From: Deltaproteobacteria bacterium
GTDB taxonomy: Bacteria > Desulfobacterota > SM23-61
Direction: 5' to 3'
Assembly (NCBI GenBank): GCA_016875165.1
Contig: VGSF01000050.1
Span: forward strand, 1 to 34,604
DNA length: 34,604 bases
Numbering within the stretch: position 1 is the stretch's first letter; each line of letters opens with the position of its first letter. The notes under the pieces are model-generated. The model searched no databases. It saw nothing but the letters and a program-made list of their open reading frames with translations, and had not been told where the DNA came from. A program made the translations under genes and the position numbers. This document shows positions 25,829 through 34,124 of the stretch, piece by piece.

Positions 25829-27058
25829 TCAACCGCCAAGACTCCTGGCAAGGAGCTGCACCGGATGGACAACTTCCAACCCATCTTTTTTCAAATTCCC
25901 GGATATCTGCAAGCGGCAACTGGGACAGCCTGTGGCCACAAAGGTGGCTCCGGTATTTTCAATATTTTCAATCTTCCGCGCCGTGATGCCCTCGGAGATT
26001 TCGGGATGCTCCCACTGGAATATTCCCCCACCCCCGCAACAAACATCGGCTCCGTCCATTTCGGCGAATTCCAGTTCCGGAATCTTCCGGAGCAGAGACC
26101 TTGGTTCGTTCTTCACTCCCTGGCTGCGCAATAAGTGGCAAGGATCATGGTAGGTCACCCTTCCTGGCACTGGCCTGAGCATTCCCCCAAAATCAAACCG
26201 CATTAAATATTGGGAAATGTCCATGACCTTCTGGCTCAAGGCCAGGGCCTTGTCTGTTTTCTCACCCATTTCTCGAAGGATGTGAGGATACTCTTTTTTC
26301 AAAGCAGCGCCGCACGTAGCACATTCCACCACCACTGCGTCCACATCCTGGCGGTTGAACAGGGCCACGTTTTTTAGGATATTTGGTAAAGCCATCTTGG
26401 GGTCCCCGGCAAAAAATATGGGCAGCCCGCAGCACAATTGTTCCTTGGGAATGATAACTTCGACGCCCAACCGGGACAAGACATCTACTGTCGCCCGCCC
26501 CACTGCTCCATCCAAATAATTGGTGGCGCATCCGGTAAAATAGAGCACCCGTCCTTTAGGCTGGGGAACTTTAATGACCTCGGAAACCATGTTCAAGAAA
26601 GATTGGCCATTCGGGTGCAGGGACTTGTTAAAAGGATCGGTTCCCGCTTTTCCCTTTATAGGAAAAAGGGCCGTAAGGATGTTATTCAAAGCCCCCTCCC
26701 GGAAAGGATTCGCAGGCAGAGGGCGCTGCCCGGTTAAAAATTCGAAGAGAACCTTTTTTTCTTCCGATAGACCGAATTTGTCGATGACTTCGGTGCGCAT
26801 GGCTTTCATCAGAAAATCAACCTTCAAACCGCTGGGGCAGTTTACCGTGCAGGTTTCGCAGAGCAAACAGGTGAATAGGATGCGGATAAAGTTTTCACTA
26901 AGGTTCAGTCGGCCCTCAAGAATGTTCCGGATCAACTGAACCTTTCCCCTGGGGGAAAAAGGTTCCATCAGGCGTTGTTTGTAGACCGGGCACGGCGTGA
27001 GGCAAATCCCGCATTTGATGCAGTTATAGACTTCTTCCCGAATGGTTTTAGAGATCAC
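25829..27058 (-). CDS. GlcF-like iron-sulfur subunit of a 2-hydroxy acid oxidase
   Basis: A 409-aa (Fe-S)-binding protein. GTG 27058 is chosen as start: it overlaps the stop of the GlcD-like gene (GTGA) and has GGAG eight bases upstream. The GTG at 27067 would overlap its own ribosome site. Two 4Fe-4S motifs are visible, C-IKC-GIC-LTPCP at residues 13-24 and C-LLC-ETC-TVNCP near 62-73. Two CCG-type cysteine domains follow, with CCGLPIFFAGD and DVCCGGGGIFQWEHPEIS, as in GlcF, LutA and heterodisulfide-reductase HdrB-like proteins. With the FAD subunit it should pass electrons from glycolate, lactate or a related acid towards quinone or an electron-transfer protein. The true substrate is not decidable here. 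Confidence 0.9.
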   Translation of the reverse strand: MISKTIREEVYNCIKCGICLTPCPVYKQRLMEPFSPRGKVQLIRNILEGRLNLSENFIRILFTCLLCETCTVNCPSGLKVDFLMKAMRTEVIDKFGLSEEKKVLFEFLTGQRPLPANPFREGALNNILTALFPIKGKAGTDPFNKSLHPNGQSFLNMVSEVIKVPQPKGRVLYFTGCATNYLDGAVGRATVDVLSRLGVEVIIPKEQLCCGLPIFFAGDPKMALPNILKNVALFNRQDVDAVVVECATCGAALKKEYPHILREMGEKTDKALALSQKVMDISQYLMRFDFGGMLRPVPGRVTYHDPCHLLRSQGVKNEPRSLLRKIPELEFAEMDGADVCCGGGGIFQWEHPEISEGITARKIENIENTGATFVATGCPSCRLQISGNLKKDGLEVVHPVQLLARSLGG

Positions 27059-28440
27059 TGGGCACACTCCAGAAAACTCCCGGGGTTCAATATCCCCCGG
27101 GGGTCGAAGGTGTTTTTAAGGGCGCGCATCAGGTTCAGAACCTGAGGGCTAATTTGCCGGGAGAGGTACTTGGCTTTGGCAATACCGATCCCATGTTCCC
27201 CGGAAAGGACTCCACCCACGGAAATGGCAAAATCGACGATTTCATCCATGGCTTTATCTACCCGCTTCATTTCCTCTTTGTCTCTTAGATCGCAAAGCAC
27301 GAGTGGATGGAGATTGCCATCTCCGGCATGGGCCAATACGGCTATCTGGACCTGGTTACGCTGAGCGATCGTTATAACTTCCTTGATGGCCCTGGTCAAG
27401 AAGCTCACTGGCACGGTGGCATCTTCGATCACGCAGGCCGGGCGCATGCGGGCCACTGCCCCAAAGGCCCCACGGCGGGCCACCCAGAGTTGCTCACTCT
27501 CCTTTTCGGATTGGGCAACGCGCACATCCCTGGCCCCTTGCCCCCGGCAAAATTCTGCTATGGCGCCGGCCTGTTTATCCACAGATTCCGGATCGCCATC
27601 TACTTCAATGACTAATATGGCCTCGGCATCCAGGGGCAGACCGAGATGGGCAAAGTCCTCGAGCGCTTTGATGATCATTTTATCCATAAGCTCCAGCGTC
27701 GCCGGAATGATGCCCTCTTCCACGATCCTGGCCACGGTGGTTCCTGCCTGATCGATGCTGTTGTAGATGGCCTGCAGCGTTCTCCTGGCCTTGGGTTTAG
27801 GAAGAAGCTTGACGATGATCCGGGTTACTACGGCCAGGGTTCCTTCCGACCCGCAGATTAACCGGGTAAGGTCATACCCCGTCACATCTTTGGCAGTAAG
27901 GCTTCCGGTCTGAATGATTTCCCCGGAGGGGAGCACTGCCTCCAGACCTAGCAGGTAATCCCGGGTTACCCCGTACTTGATGCCCCGCATGCCCCCGGCA
28001 TTCATCATGACTGTCCCCGCCATGGTGGCAACCATGGAACTTCCGGGATCCGGAGGATAGAAAAGACCGATCTTTTCTACTTCTTTCTGGAACTCCGAGA
28101 CCACCACGCCCGGTTCGACGATGGCATAACGGTTCGGCTTGTTGATCTCCAGGATGTGGTTCATCATCGTGAGACTCAAGACCACCCCCCCTTTCTTGGC
28201 TAGGGAGCAACCGGCCAGGCCGGACCCTGCCCCGCGGGGGGTAACAAAGACTCGATTGGTATTGGCTGCCTTCATGATCTGGGAAACTTCCGCGGTTGTC
28301 TTGGGGAAAAGGACAGCCTCCGGCAGATACTCTTCGACATAAGCATCATAAGCGTAGCTGAGCATGTCTTCCTTTGATGTCAGGATTCTCTCTTTGCCCA
28401 AAATGGTTTCAAACTCGCGCAAAATCTTCTCGTTCAGCAT
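27055..28440 (-). CDS. GlcD-like FAD-linked oxidase subunit (glycolate/D-lactate dehydrogenase family)
   Basis: A 461-aa flavoprotein of the FAD-binding type-4/VAO family. The PP-loop FAD site is PRGAGSGLAGCSLAKKGGVVL, with PPDPGSSMVATMAGTVMMNAGGMRG and YGVTRDYLLGLEAVLPSGEI. The C-terminal half has AHAGDGNLHPLVL and the family hallmark GGVLSGEHGIGIAKAKYL. It oxidises 2-hydroxy acids to 2-oxo acids. The ATG at 28440 has AAGGATGC upstream. It overlaps the iron-sulfur subunit by 4 bp. Downstream on the same strand come dctP, dctQ and dctM, so oxidation and uptake of one substrate are probably linked. The 207-bp space upstream holds a palindromic repeat. Confidence 0.92.
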   Translation of the reverse strand: MLNEKILREFETILGKERILTSKEDMLSYAYDAYVEEYLPEAVLFPKTTAEVSQIMKAANTNRVFVTPRGAGSGLAGCSLAKKGGVVLSLTMMNHILEINKPNRYAIVEPGVVVSEFQKEVEKIGLFYPPDPGSSMVATMAGTVMMNAGGMRGIKYGVTRDYLLGLEAVLPSGEIIQTGSLTAKDVTGYDLTRLICGSEGTLAVVTRIIVKLLPKPKARRTLQAIYNSIDQAGTTVARIVEEGIIPATLELMDKMIIKALEDFAHLGLPLDAEAILVIEVDGDPESVDKQAGAIAEFCRGQGARDVRVAQSEKESEQLWVARRGAFGAVARMRPACVIEDATVPVSFLTRAIKEVITIAQRNQVQIAVLAHAGDGNLHPLVLCDLRDKEEMKRVDKAMDEIVDFAISVGGVLSGEHGIGIAKAKYLSRQISPQVLNLMRALKNTFDPRGILNPGSFLECAQ

Positions 28441-28523
28441 GGAAGCATCCTTTCTTGAAATGGGTTAACCCTAATTGAATTGTATAGGAATTTGCTTTTC
28501 TATCCCCATCCCCCAACCCCCTC

Positions 28524-28604
28524 CCGCCAGGGGAGGGGAGATACTGGGGGATCCAAAATTCCCTCCCCCTGGATGGGGGAGGGTTAGGGTGGGGGTGTTA
28601 ATAA
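28524..28604 (-). repeat. 81-bp GC-rich repeat, copy A
   Basis: The reverse complement of 28524-28604 matches 34392-34472 with a single difference in 81 bases. Here it is part of a larger palindrome, CCCCCTCCCGCC..., that continues left to about 28508. It contains an inner stem, CCCTCCCCCTGGATGGGGGAGGG. It occupies the gap between the VWA and GlcD-like genes. Confidence 0.75.
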
Positions 28605-28647
28605 GTTGAAAAGGTTTACCAATTGGATCGCTGACTCGGCCTCCTTT

Positions 28648-29979
28648 TTATGCCAAAATCCATTTGCGTTTCTGGGAAAGAAAATCAACCAATAGATAAC
28701 GGCCCAGGTTATTCGGCGTGGTGTAGAAAGCCCGGCCACGGTTCATCCTGGAAACCTGCTGGACAAATTGCAAGAGATGGGCATCCTGGCCGAGCATGAA
28801 CATATTCAGGTTGATGCCGCAAGCAGCGCATTTCTTGAATTCGGAGAGGGTCTTGGCCAGGGTTTGGGGATGGGCAGGAAACTGGAAGAAGACCTTGCCG
28901 TTCTCCAGGTGAGCGGTAGGCTCTCCGTCTGAAACCATGATGATCTGCTTGTTGGGAGTGTGCTCCCGGTTGAGAAGAGATTTGGCCAGGATGAGCCCTT
29001 CTTCCATGTTGGTGTAGGGGTTGTCCAGATCCCAGTTGAGGCAAGGAAGATCCTTGCTTTTCAGAGCCCTGGCGTATGAAGAAAATCCTATCAGATGCAG
29101 GCGATCATGGGGAAAATGGGATTGCATGAGCGTATGTAAGGCCATGGCCACCTTTTTAGCCGCGAAGAATTTTTCGTCCCGGGCCATGGATCCGCTCATG
29201 TCCAGCATAAGCGCAACAGCGGCCCGGGTGCGTTTCTCTGTTTGATAGATCTCAAAGTCATCCGGCTGAAGTTCAAGAAACCGGCCGCCCTTTGGGCCGG
29301 GCGAGGAAAAGGCTTGTCGGCCCAGGGTATTCATCAAAGTGCGGCTTAAATTGAGGTGAAAAGGATCTCCGAACTGGTAGGGTTTACTTTCTTCCAGAAG
29401 GAGGGAAAATCCATTTCCCCGAAAGTGAGTTTCGTGATTACCCAGGGCATCTCGGGTTAGCGAGGCAAAAATGTCCTGCAGGGCCCTCTGCCCGATCTTG
29501 CGCATTCCTTTAGGGGTAAGCACATACTTTGCCCCTAATTTCTCTATGTAACCGTTAACCTCCAGAAGGCGGGGAATGGCCTTGAGGTTGTTCCATAGCT
29601 GATAGCTTTCCTCCCCTAACAATTCCCGGATTTCCTGATCGTTGATCTTCTCCAGATCAAGTCCCCAGGAAGCCCGGCGCAATTCGTGTTCTAACTTCTC
29701 CAGGCGTTTCAGTTCTTCAATGGCCTGCGCATTTCCAGAAGACGCCGCCTCCTGCAGTTTCTGCTTCAGGCGCCGCACTTCCTCCAAAAAGTCATGAATG
29801 CCCTTAAGCCCCGGAGATTCTTTCCTGCTTTTCAACCCCTGCTGCTTTAACAGGTCGAGGGATTTGTTGACGTCATTTTCGTGCAGGACAAGATCGGTGA
29901 GGTGATCGAGGATTTGCTCGGGGTCTGCACTGTTACCATAAACCGGTTTATTGCCGTAAAAATATCGATAACCAATCAT
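28648..29979 (-). CDS. VWA domain-containing protein (CoxE/chelatase-subunit-like)
   Basis: A cytosolic 443-aa protein without signal peptide. The N-terminal half is helical and charged (EEVRRLKQKLQEAASSGNAQAIEELKRLEKLEHELRRA). The C-terminal von Willebrand A domain has a complete MIDAS: DMSGSM with Asp near residue 260, Thr in TNMEEG, and Asp in MVSDGEPT. Such proteins usually work with a MoxR or Mg-chelatase-like AAA+ ATPase in insertion or remodelling of metal-enzyme complexes. No ATPase lies next to it: upstream are a repeat-filled 563-bp gap and divergent acyl-CoA dehydrogenases. The ATG at 29979 has only a weak ribosome site. The role here is unknown. Confidence 0.8.
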   Translation of the reverse strand: MIGYRYFYGNKPVYGNSADPEQILDHLTDLVLHENDVNKSLDLLKQQGLKSRKESPGLKGIHDFLEEVRRLKQKLQEAASSGNAQAIEELKRLEKLEHELRRASWGLDLEKINDQEIRELLGEESYQLWNNLKAIPRLLEVNGYIEKLGAKYVLTPKGMRKIGQRALQDIFASLTRDALGNHETHFRGNGFSLLLEESKPYQFGDPFHLNLSRTLMNTLGRQAFSSPGPKGGRFLELQPDDFEIYQTEKRTRAAVALMLDMSGSMARDEKFFAAKKVAMALHTLMQSHFPHDRLHLIGFSSYARALKSKDLPCLNWDLDNPYTNMEEGLILAKSLLNREHTPNKQIIMVSDGEPTAHLENGKVFFQFPAHPQTLAKTLSEFKKCAACGINLNMFMLGQDAHLLQFVQQVSRMNRGRAFYTTPNNLGRYLLVDFLSQKRKWILA

Positions 29980-30177
29980 TGATCTTTATTGGGAAGCGGA
30001 TTATCCACTGGCAATCGTAAAATAAATCTATTAGTTTTAACTTAGCACATCAGCGGGGCAAGGGGCAAGGATTTTAAATCAGTTGACATTCCCTGCTCAT
30101 CTTGCTTAAATTGAGCGAAGTTTAATGGACAATGCATCCATGGAACATTGGAATAATGGTATAAAAGCCTTTGTTTT

Positions 30178-30397
30178 GGGCCGGAGGTTAGAGCGGAACG
30201 CGCCGGAAGCATCGGTTGGGTTTCCGCTTGGCTACGAAGGCAGAAGATCTTTTCCTCCGGAGGAGGCGGGGGTTCTTGCCCGCCCCATATACGGAGAAAT
30301 AAGCGCCTTATGATTCCAAGCGGGCCGCTCTGGCCCCCGGCCCCTGGAATCCCCTGGCCTTTACAACACACCTTTTTTCAAAGAGCTAAAGTGTTAC
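30178..30397 (+). repeat. Structured 250-bp repeat, copy 3
   Basis: The closing helix is GGGCCGGAGGTTAGAG (30178-30193) with CTCTGGCCCCCGGCCC (30328-30343), interrupted by one A-C mismatch and using G-U pairs. The right end is CTAAAGTGTTAC (30386-30397). It shares GCGGAACGCGCCGGAAGCATCGG, the hairpin GGCGGG...GCCCGCC and AAGCGCCTTATGATTCC with the other copies, but the left hairpin is not conserved. It is flanked by an inverted pair, CATGGAACATTGGAATAATG (30139 on) and ACCATTCCATCGTTCCATG (30448-30466), suggesting that it sits inside an older repeat. The rest of 29980-30542 has no gene. Confidence 0.7.
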
Positions 30398-30542
30398 GAA
30401 TAATGAAATGATCGCTTGAGATAAAGCCATTTTTTAACCAGTATTTCACCATTCCATCGTTCCATGAAAAAGGGACAAAAAACAAATAATTCTCTGCCCC
30501 TCATGCCTTATAAAAACCCAAGGCTTTTGATAGGAGCGTAAC

Positions 30543-31706
30543 ATGGACTTCGGTTTCACCGATGAACAGAAAGCCTTCAAGGAACAGGTTTTAAAATTTT
30601 CCCAGAAAGAACTTGCCCCGTTAGCCGAAGAAGCCGACTGGAAGGGAGAATTTTGCTGGGAAGCCTGGAAGAAGATGGGGGCCTACGGCCTCCTGAGTCT
30701 GACTTACCCGGAAGAGTTCGGAGGGAGCGGCGCGGATGTGGTCACGGCCTGTCTGGCCGGAGAAGCCGTGGCCCAGGGGGGAGCCGAAGGAGGCCTGTGC
30801 CTTTCCTGGGGAGCGCATACTTATCTATGCGGCGATACAATTTTAGTCCATGGAACTGAAGAACAGAAGAAGAAATACCTTCCCAAACTCGCTTCCGGAG
30901 AATGGATAGGCGCCATGGGCCTTACCGAGCCGGGAGCCGGATCTGATGCGGCCTCCATTCGCACCACGGCCACAAAGAGAGGAGATTATTATCTGCTCAA
31001 CGGGACCAAGATGTTCATCACCAACGGCCCCATTGCCGATGTTCTGGTGATCATCGCCGTAACGGATAAAGAGAAAAAGGCCCAGGGAATTTCAGCTTTT
31101 ATCGTGGAGAAAGAATTCCCCGGATATTCAGTTGGCCGGGCCCTTAAAAAAATGGGGGTGAAAGCCTCAACCACCGGAGAATTGGTTTTTGAGGATTGTC
31201 CGGTTCCGGCCGGGAATATTTTGCGCCAAGAAGGGGAAGGATTTTTTATCGCCCTGGGAACCGTGGAGTGGGACCGCAGCACCTTGATGGCCCCTTTTTT
31301 GGGGGGATTGGAATATGTTTTGGAAGCGAGCATCAAGTATGCCAAAGAGCGGATCCAGTTCGGCAAACCCATCGCCTCTTTCCAGGCCATCCAGCACAAA
31401 CTGGCCGATATGAAAGTGATTATCGAGGCCACACGTCTTTTGATCTACCGGGTGGCCTGGCTGAAAGACCAGGGCAGATTTCTCAATCCGCTGGAAGCCG
31501 CCGCTGCCAAGCTTTTCGTCGGAGAGTTCGGAATGAAGGCGGCGAGCGATGCGGTGCAAATCCACGGGGGCTACGGGCTCATGCATGAATATCCGGTGGA
31601 AAGGTTCTTCCGGGACACAAAGCTGGCTGCTATCGGCGGGGGAACTTCCGAGATCATGCGCCTGATCATATCCCGGTCGATTTTCAGCGCCGGAAAACCG
31701 ATTTAA
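30543..31706 (+). CDS. Acyl-CoA dehydrogenase, non-canonical catalytic site
   Basis: A 387-aa FAD acyl-CoA dehydrogenase. The ATG at 30543 has AGGAG at 30533-30537. Family marks are GAMGLTEPGAGSDAASI, YYLLNGTKMFITNGPIAD, QFGKPIASFQAIQHKLADM and QIHGGYGLMHEYPVERFFRD. At the usual catalytic Glu site (IYEGTSE in medium-chain enzymes) it reads IGGGTSE, with Gly366. As in isovaleryl-CoA dehydrogenase, which uses a Glu on helix G, an acidic residue is present at that second site, but here it is Asp244 (EWDRS). Enzymes acting on branched or cyclic acyl-CoA often show such changes. It probably donates electrons to ETF, and it pairs with the next gene 100 bp downstream. The substrate is not determined. 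Confidence 0.9.
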   Translation: MDFGFTDEQKAFKEQVLKFSQKELAPLAEEADWKGEFCWEAWKKMGAYGLLSLTYPEEFGGSGADVVTACLAGEAVAQGGAEGGLCLSWGAHTYLCGDTILVHGTEEQKKKYLPKLASGEWIGAMGLTEPGAGSDAASIRTTATKRGDYYLLNGTKMFITNGPIADVLVIIAVTDKEKKAQGISAFIVEKEFPGYSVGRALKKMGVKASTTGELVFEDCPVPAGNILRQEGEGFFIALGTVEWDRSTLMAPFLGGLEYVLEASIKYAKERIQFGKPIASFQAIQHKLADMKVIIEATRLLIYRVAWLKDQGRFLNPLEAAAAKLFVGEFGMKAASDAVQIHGGYGLMHEYPVERFFRDTKLAAIGGGTSEIMRLIISRSIFSAGKPI

Positions 31707-31806
31707 GAAAAGGGTTTGAGGAGTCAAGGGTTCAAGGGTTTAAGAGAAATATCCGAAGGCTGATGGCTGACCGCTGACTGCTGAAAGCTTTTCAAAGGAG
31801 ATTTCT

Positions 31807-32958
31807 ATGGACTACGAACTGACGGGGGAACAGAAAGAGTTTAGAAAAAACTTCCGCGCTTTTTGCGAAAAGGAGATTGCCCCCAGAGCGGGTCAGGTCG
31901 ATTCCCAATCAGCTTTTTCCTTTGAGAACCTACGCCGCCTGGCTGCGACAGGCTTTTTGGGCATGCCCTTTCCGGAAAAATACGGCGGCAGCCAAAAGCC
32001 TCTCCTGACCTGTATGATTGCCTGGGAGGAATTGGCCCGGGCCTGCCCTTCTACTTTTCTTTCCTGCGGCATCGGTTCTTCGCTCGCCGGAATCCTCCTT
32101 AATTTTTTCGGGACCGAAGACCAGAAAGAGAAATACCTAATAGGATTAATCAAAGGCGAGAAGGTTGGCGCCTTTGCTCTGAGTGAGCCGCATTGCGGCT
32201 CGGATATGGCTGCTTTAAAAACGGAAGGAAGAAAGAAGAGACGGGCTTATCGCTTAAACGGCGCCAAGTCCTTCGTCACCAACGGCCCTATTGCCGATTT
32301 CGTAATCCTCATTGCCCTGACTGACCCCGGAGCCCCTTTGGACCAGAAAATGAGCGCCTTCATCATTGAAAAAGATATGCCCGGTTTTACCGCCGGGCCG
32401 CCCCTGGAAAAACTTGGAGCCCGGGGTTCTCCGCTCTCGCAAATTACCTTAAAGGATTGCCTTGTGCCGGAAGAAAACCTTTTAGCAAAAGAAGGCGGAG
32501 GATATCTTTGCGCCGCCAGAGCCAAAGAATTCGGGCGTCTGGGTTTCGCCGCCTACAGCCTGGGAGTGGCCCATGCCTGCCTGGAGGAATCAATTAAATA
32601 CGCCCAGAGCAGGATGGCTTTCGGCCGGCCCATCGCTCATTTTCAGGAGGTGAGCTTTAAAATAGCTGACATGCAAATGTTCGTGGACACCGGCCGCCTA
32701 TTGCTCTACCGGGCGGCCTGGATAATGGACCAGGGACTGGAAGCAAGCACGGATAATTCCATAGCTAAACTTTTTATTTCGGAAGCAGCCACCTGGTGCG
32801 CGGCCAATGCCGTCCAGATTCACGGAGGGTATGGTTTTCTCAAGGAATATAAAGTGGAGCGTCTCTACCGGGACGCCAAGCTGGGCGAGATAGGGGAAGG
32901 GACTTCGGAGATGCAGCGCATGGCCATCGCCCGTAGCCTGCTGGGCGAAGGGTTTTAA
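31807..32958 (+). CDS. Acyl-CoA dehydrogenase, canonical Glu site
   Basis: A second acyl-CoA dehydrogenase, 383 aa. The ATG at 31807 has AAGGAG at 31796-31801. It shows GAFALSEPHCGSDMAAL, AYRLNGAKSFVTNGPIADF, AFGRPIAHFQEVSFKIADM, QIHGGYGFLKEYKVERLYRD and IGEGTSEMQR. Glu364 is at the standard catalytic position, and the helix-G position used by isovaleryl-type enzymes is Gly243. The two neighbouring enzymes therefore carry their acid at alternative sites. The spacer contains runs of the word TCAAGGGTT and the phrase GGCTGATGGCTGACCGCTGA, repeat-like filler. The proteins could be two steps of one pathway or partners in a heteromer. No thiolase, hydratase or ETF gene is in the window. Confidence 0.9.
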   Translation: MDYELTGEQKEFRKNFRAFCEKEIAPRAGQVDSQSAFSFENLRRLAATGFLGMPFPEKYGGSQKPLLTCMIAWEELARACPSTFLSCGIGSSLAGILLNFFGTEDQKEKYLIGLIKGEKVGAFALSEPHCGSDMAALKTEGRKKRRAYRLNGAKSFVTNGPIADFVILIALTDPGAPLDQKMSAFIIEKDMPGFTAGPPLEKLGARGSPLSQITLKDCLVPEENLLAKEGGGYLCAARAKEFGRLGFAAYSLGVAHACLEESIKYAQSRMAFGRPIAHFQEVSFKIADMQMFVDTGRLLLYRAAWIMDQGLEASTDNSIAKLFISEAATWCAANAVQIHGGYGFLKEYKVERLYRDAKLGEIGEGTSEMQRMAIARSLLGEGF

Positions 32959-32970
32959 AGAAAAATATTT

Positions 32971-33104
32971 TTCACCGCAGAGCACGCCGAGAACGCAGAG
33001 AAAAATTCAACCAAACAAGTTTTCCTGAATAACGCAATTTAAAGCTTGCGGCTACCAGTCACACATTTTTAAAATTAGCCACGGAGGACACAGCGATCAC
33101 AGAG
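32971..33104. repeat. Intergenic repeat words (CACCGCAGAG / GCCACGGAGGACACAG)
   Basis: TTCACCGCAGAGCACGCCGA begins at 32971 and TTAGCCACGGAGGACACAG at 33075. They are members of the two word families seen as inverted-repeat ends at 18721/19001 and 24007/24221. Here both are in direct orientation, apparently fragments of elements. Confidence 0.5.
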
Positions 33105-33160
33105 TTTTTAAAACCATGATCAAAATAAAGTTCAAAATAAGTGTCAGGCGTCCAAAGTGA

Positions 33161-33190
33161 AACCGCTAAAATTCTTTGCGGTTATTTTTT
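33161..33190 (+). terminator. Probable terminator for the acyl-CoA dehydrogenase transcript
   Basis: AACCGC (33161-33166) pairs with GCGGTT (33178-33183), followed by ATTTTTT on the + strand. It overlaps the 3' end of the convergent - strand gene. The stem is short, hence the modest confidence. Confidence 0.45.
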
Positions 33191-33655
33191 CTCGATCGAA
33201 CGCAGGACGTTGTTCTCAAACCGCAAAATCATCTTCTCTTTTCCGTCAAAGATCCATTCTTCCAGGATCATGTTTCCGCGCTTTTCTGACCTCACTTTTA
33301 CCGGAGTCCCCGCAGCTTCCCTGGCCTGCTCTTTGCTCATCTCCAGAAAGACCTGCCCCTCAGCGATTTTCTGGCAGGTTGCCGGATCCCAATAAGGGTA
33401 TTTCTGCCATATCTTCCCCGCCGGGGTCTTGATGAATTCGGCAAAATCCTTTTGCGCTTTGAGCTTCTCCTGGTGAATTCTGGACAGGGCTTCCAGAGGA
33501 ATCTTTTTCGGCTGCTGATTTTTGCCAGGCCAGAGAACAATCAGAACCGAAACGAGGCAGGCCAGGATGACGGTAAATAATATCCAATAGGCTTGAGACC
33601 TGTTCTTCCAGAAAAGATAATTTTTCCTCCCGCCCGGCCAGGAGGGCTTAACCAT
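33182..33655 (-). CDS. Single-pass membrane protein of unknown function
   Basis: A 157-aa protein. The ATG at 33655 lies within the last codons of the Nudix gene (8-bp overlap, ATGGTTAA), so a TTG four codons earlier is less likely. One membrane helix (AYWILFTVILACLVSVLIVLW) follows a short basic N-terminus. The outer domain has a helical stretch with CQKIAEGQVFLEMSKEQAREAAGTP and a C-terminal beta part, GNMILEEWIFDGKEKMILRFENNVL. That end resembles small SmpA/OmlA-type beta folds in which MS.EQ..A..G.P precedes strands, but the match is only by eye. I do not recognise a specific function. Confidence 0.65.
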   Translation of the reverse strand: MVKPSWPGGRKNYLFWKNRSQAYWILFTVILACLVSVLIVLWPGKNQQPKKIPLEALSRIHQEKLKAQKDFAEFIKTPAGKIWQKYPYWDPATCQKIAEGQVFLEMSKEQAREAAGTPVKVRSEKRGNMILEEWIFDGKEKMILRFENNVLRSIEKK

Positions 33656-34124
33656 AATAATTCCCAATGCCAGCAGGCGAGTTTAAGATTTCTGGATTTT
33701 TCCGCAGCCAGTCAGCGCGGGAGATGGCATCCAGAGTCACCTGGGCGATCGAATACGAGGAAAGGCCTGTAAGGGGAATGAACCGGGCATCCTGGGCATC
33801 AGAATCCGGCTTCAGCTCCCCCGCTTTGGGGTAGCAGATAAAATCCACCAGGACATAGTGGTAAGCCACCCGGCCATCGGCATCACGAAAGATGCGGTCA
33901 AGGACATTGGCCATGGCTAAAACTTCCACATCCAGATGAGTTTCTTCCACAACCTCCCGGACCACGGCTTCTTTCAGTGTCTCGCCTGTGCGCACAACTC
34001 CGCCAGGAATGGACCACTGGCCGAGGCTCGGCTCCTTTCCCCGCTTGATCAGAAGGACTTGATCGTCGAGGAATACAATCCCTCCCACCCCGATGATTGG
34101 ATGGTCAGGATATTTCCGTTTCAA
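33648..34124 (-). CDS. Nudix hydrolase
   Basis: A 158-aa Nudix pyrophosphohydrolase. The Nudix box is visible as GVVRTGETLKEAVVREVVEE followed by THL: G-x5-E-x7-R-E-x-x-E-E is complete, with His where the box usually has Gly. Upstream is HPIIGVGGIVFLDDQVLLIKRGKEPSLGQWSIPGG, typical of ADP-ribose pyrophosphatase-like members. The start is TTG 34124, supported by a TTGA overlap with the stop of the preceding small gene and by AAGGAAGGG just upstream; no later ATG precedes the fold. The substrate is unknown, probably a nucleoside diphosphate derivative. Confidence 0.88.
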   Translation of the reverse strand: MKRKYPDHPIIGVGGIVFLDDQVLLIKRGKEPSLGQWSIPGGVVRTGETLKEAVVREVVEETHLDVEVLAMANVLDRIFRDADGRVAYHYVLVDFICYPKAGELKPDSDAQDARFIPLTGLSSYSIAQVTLDAISRADWLRKNPEILNSPAGIGNYYG

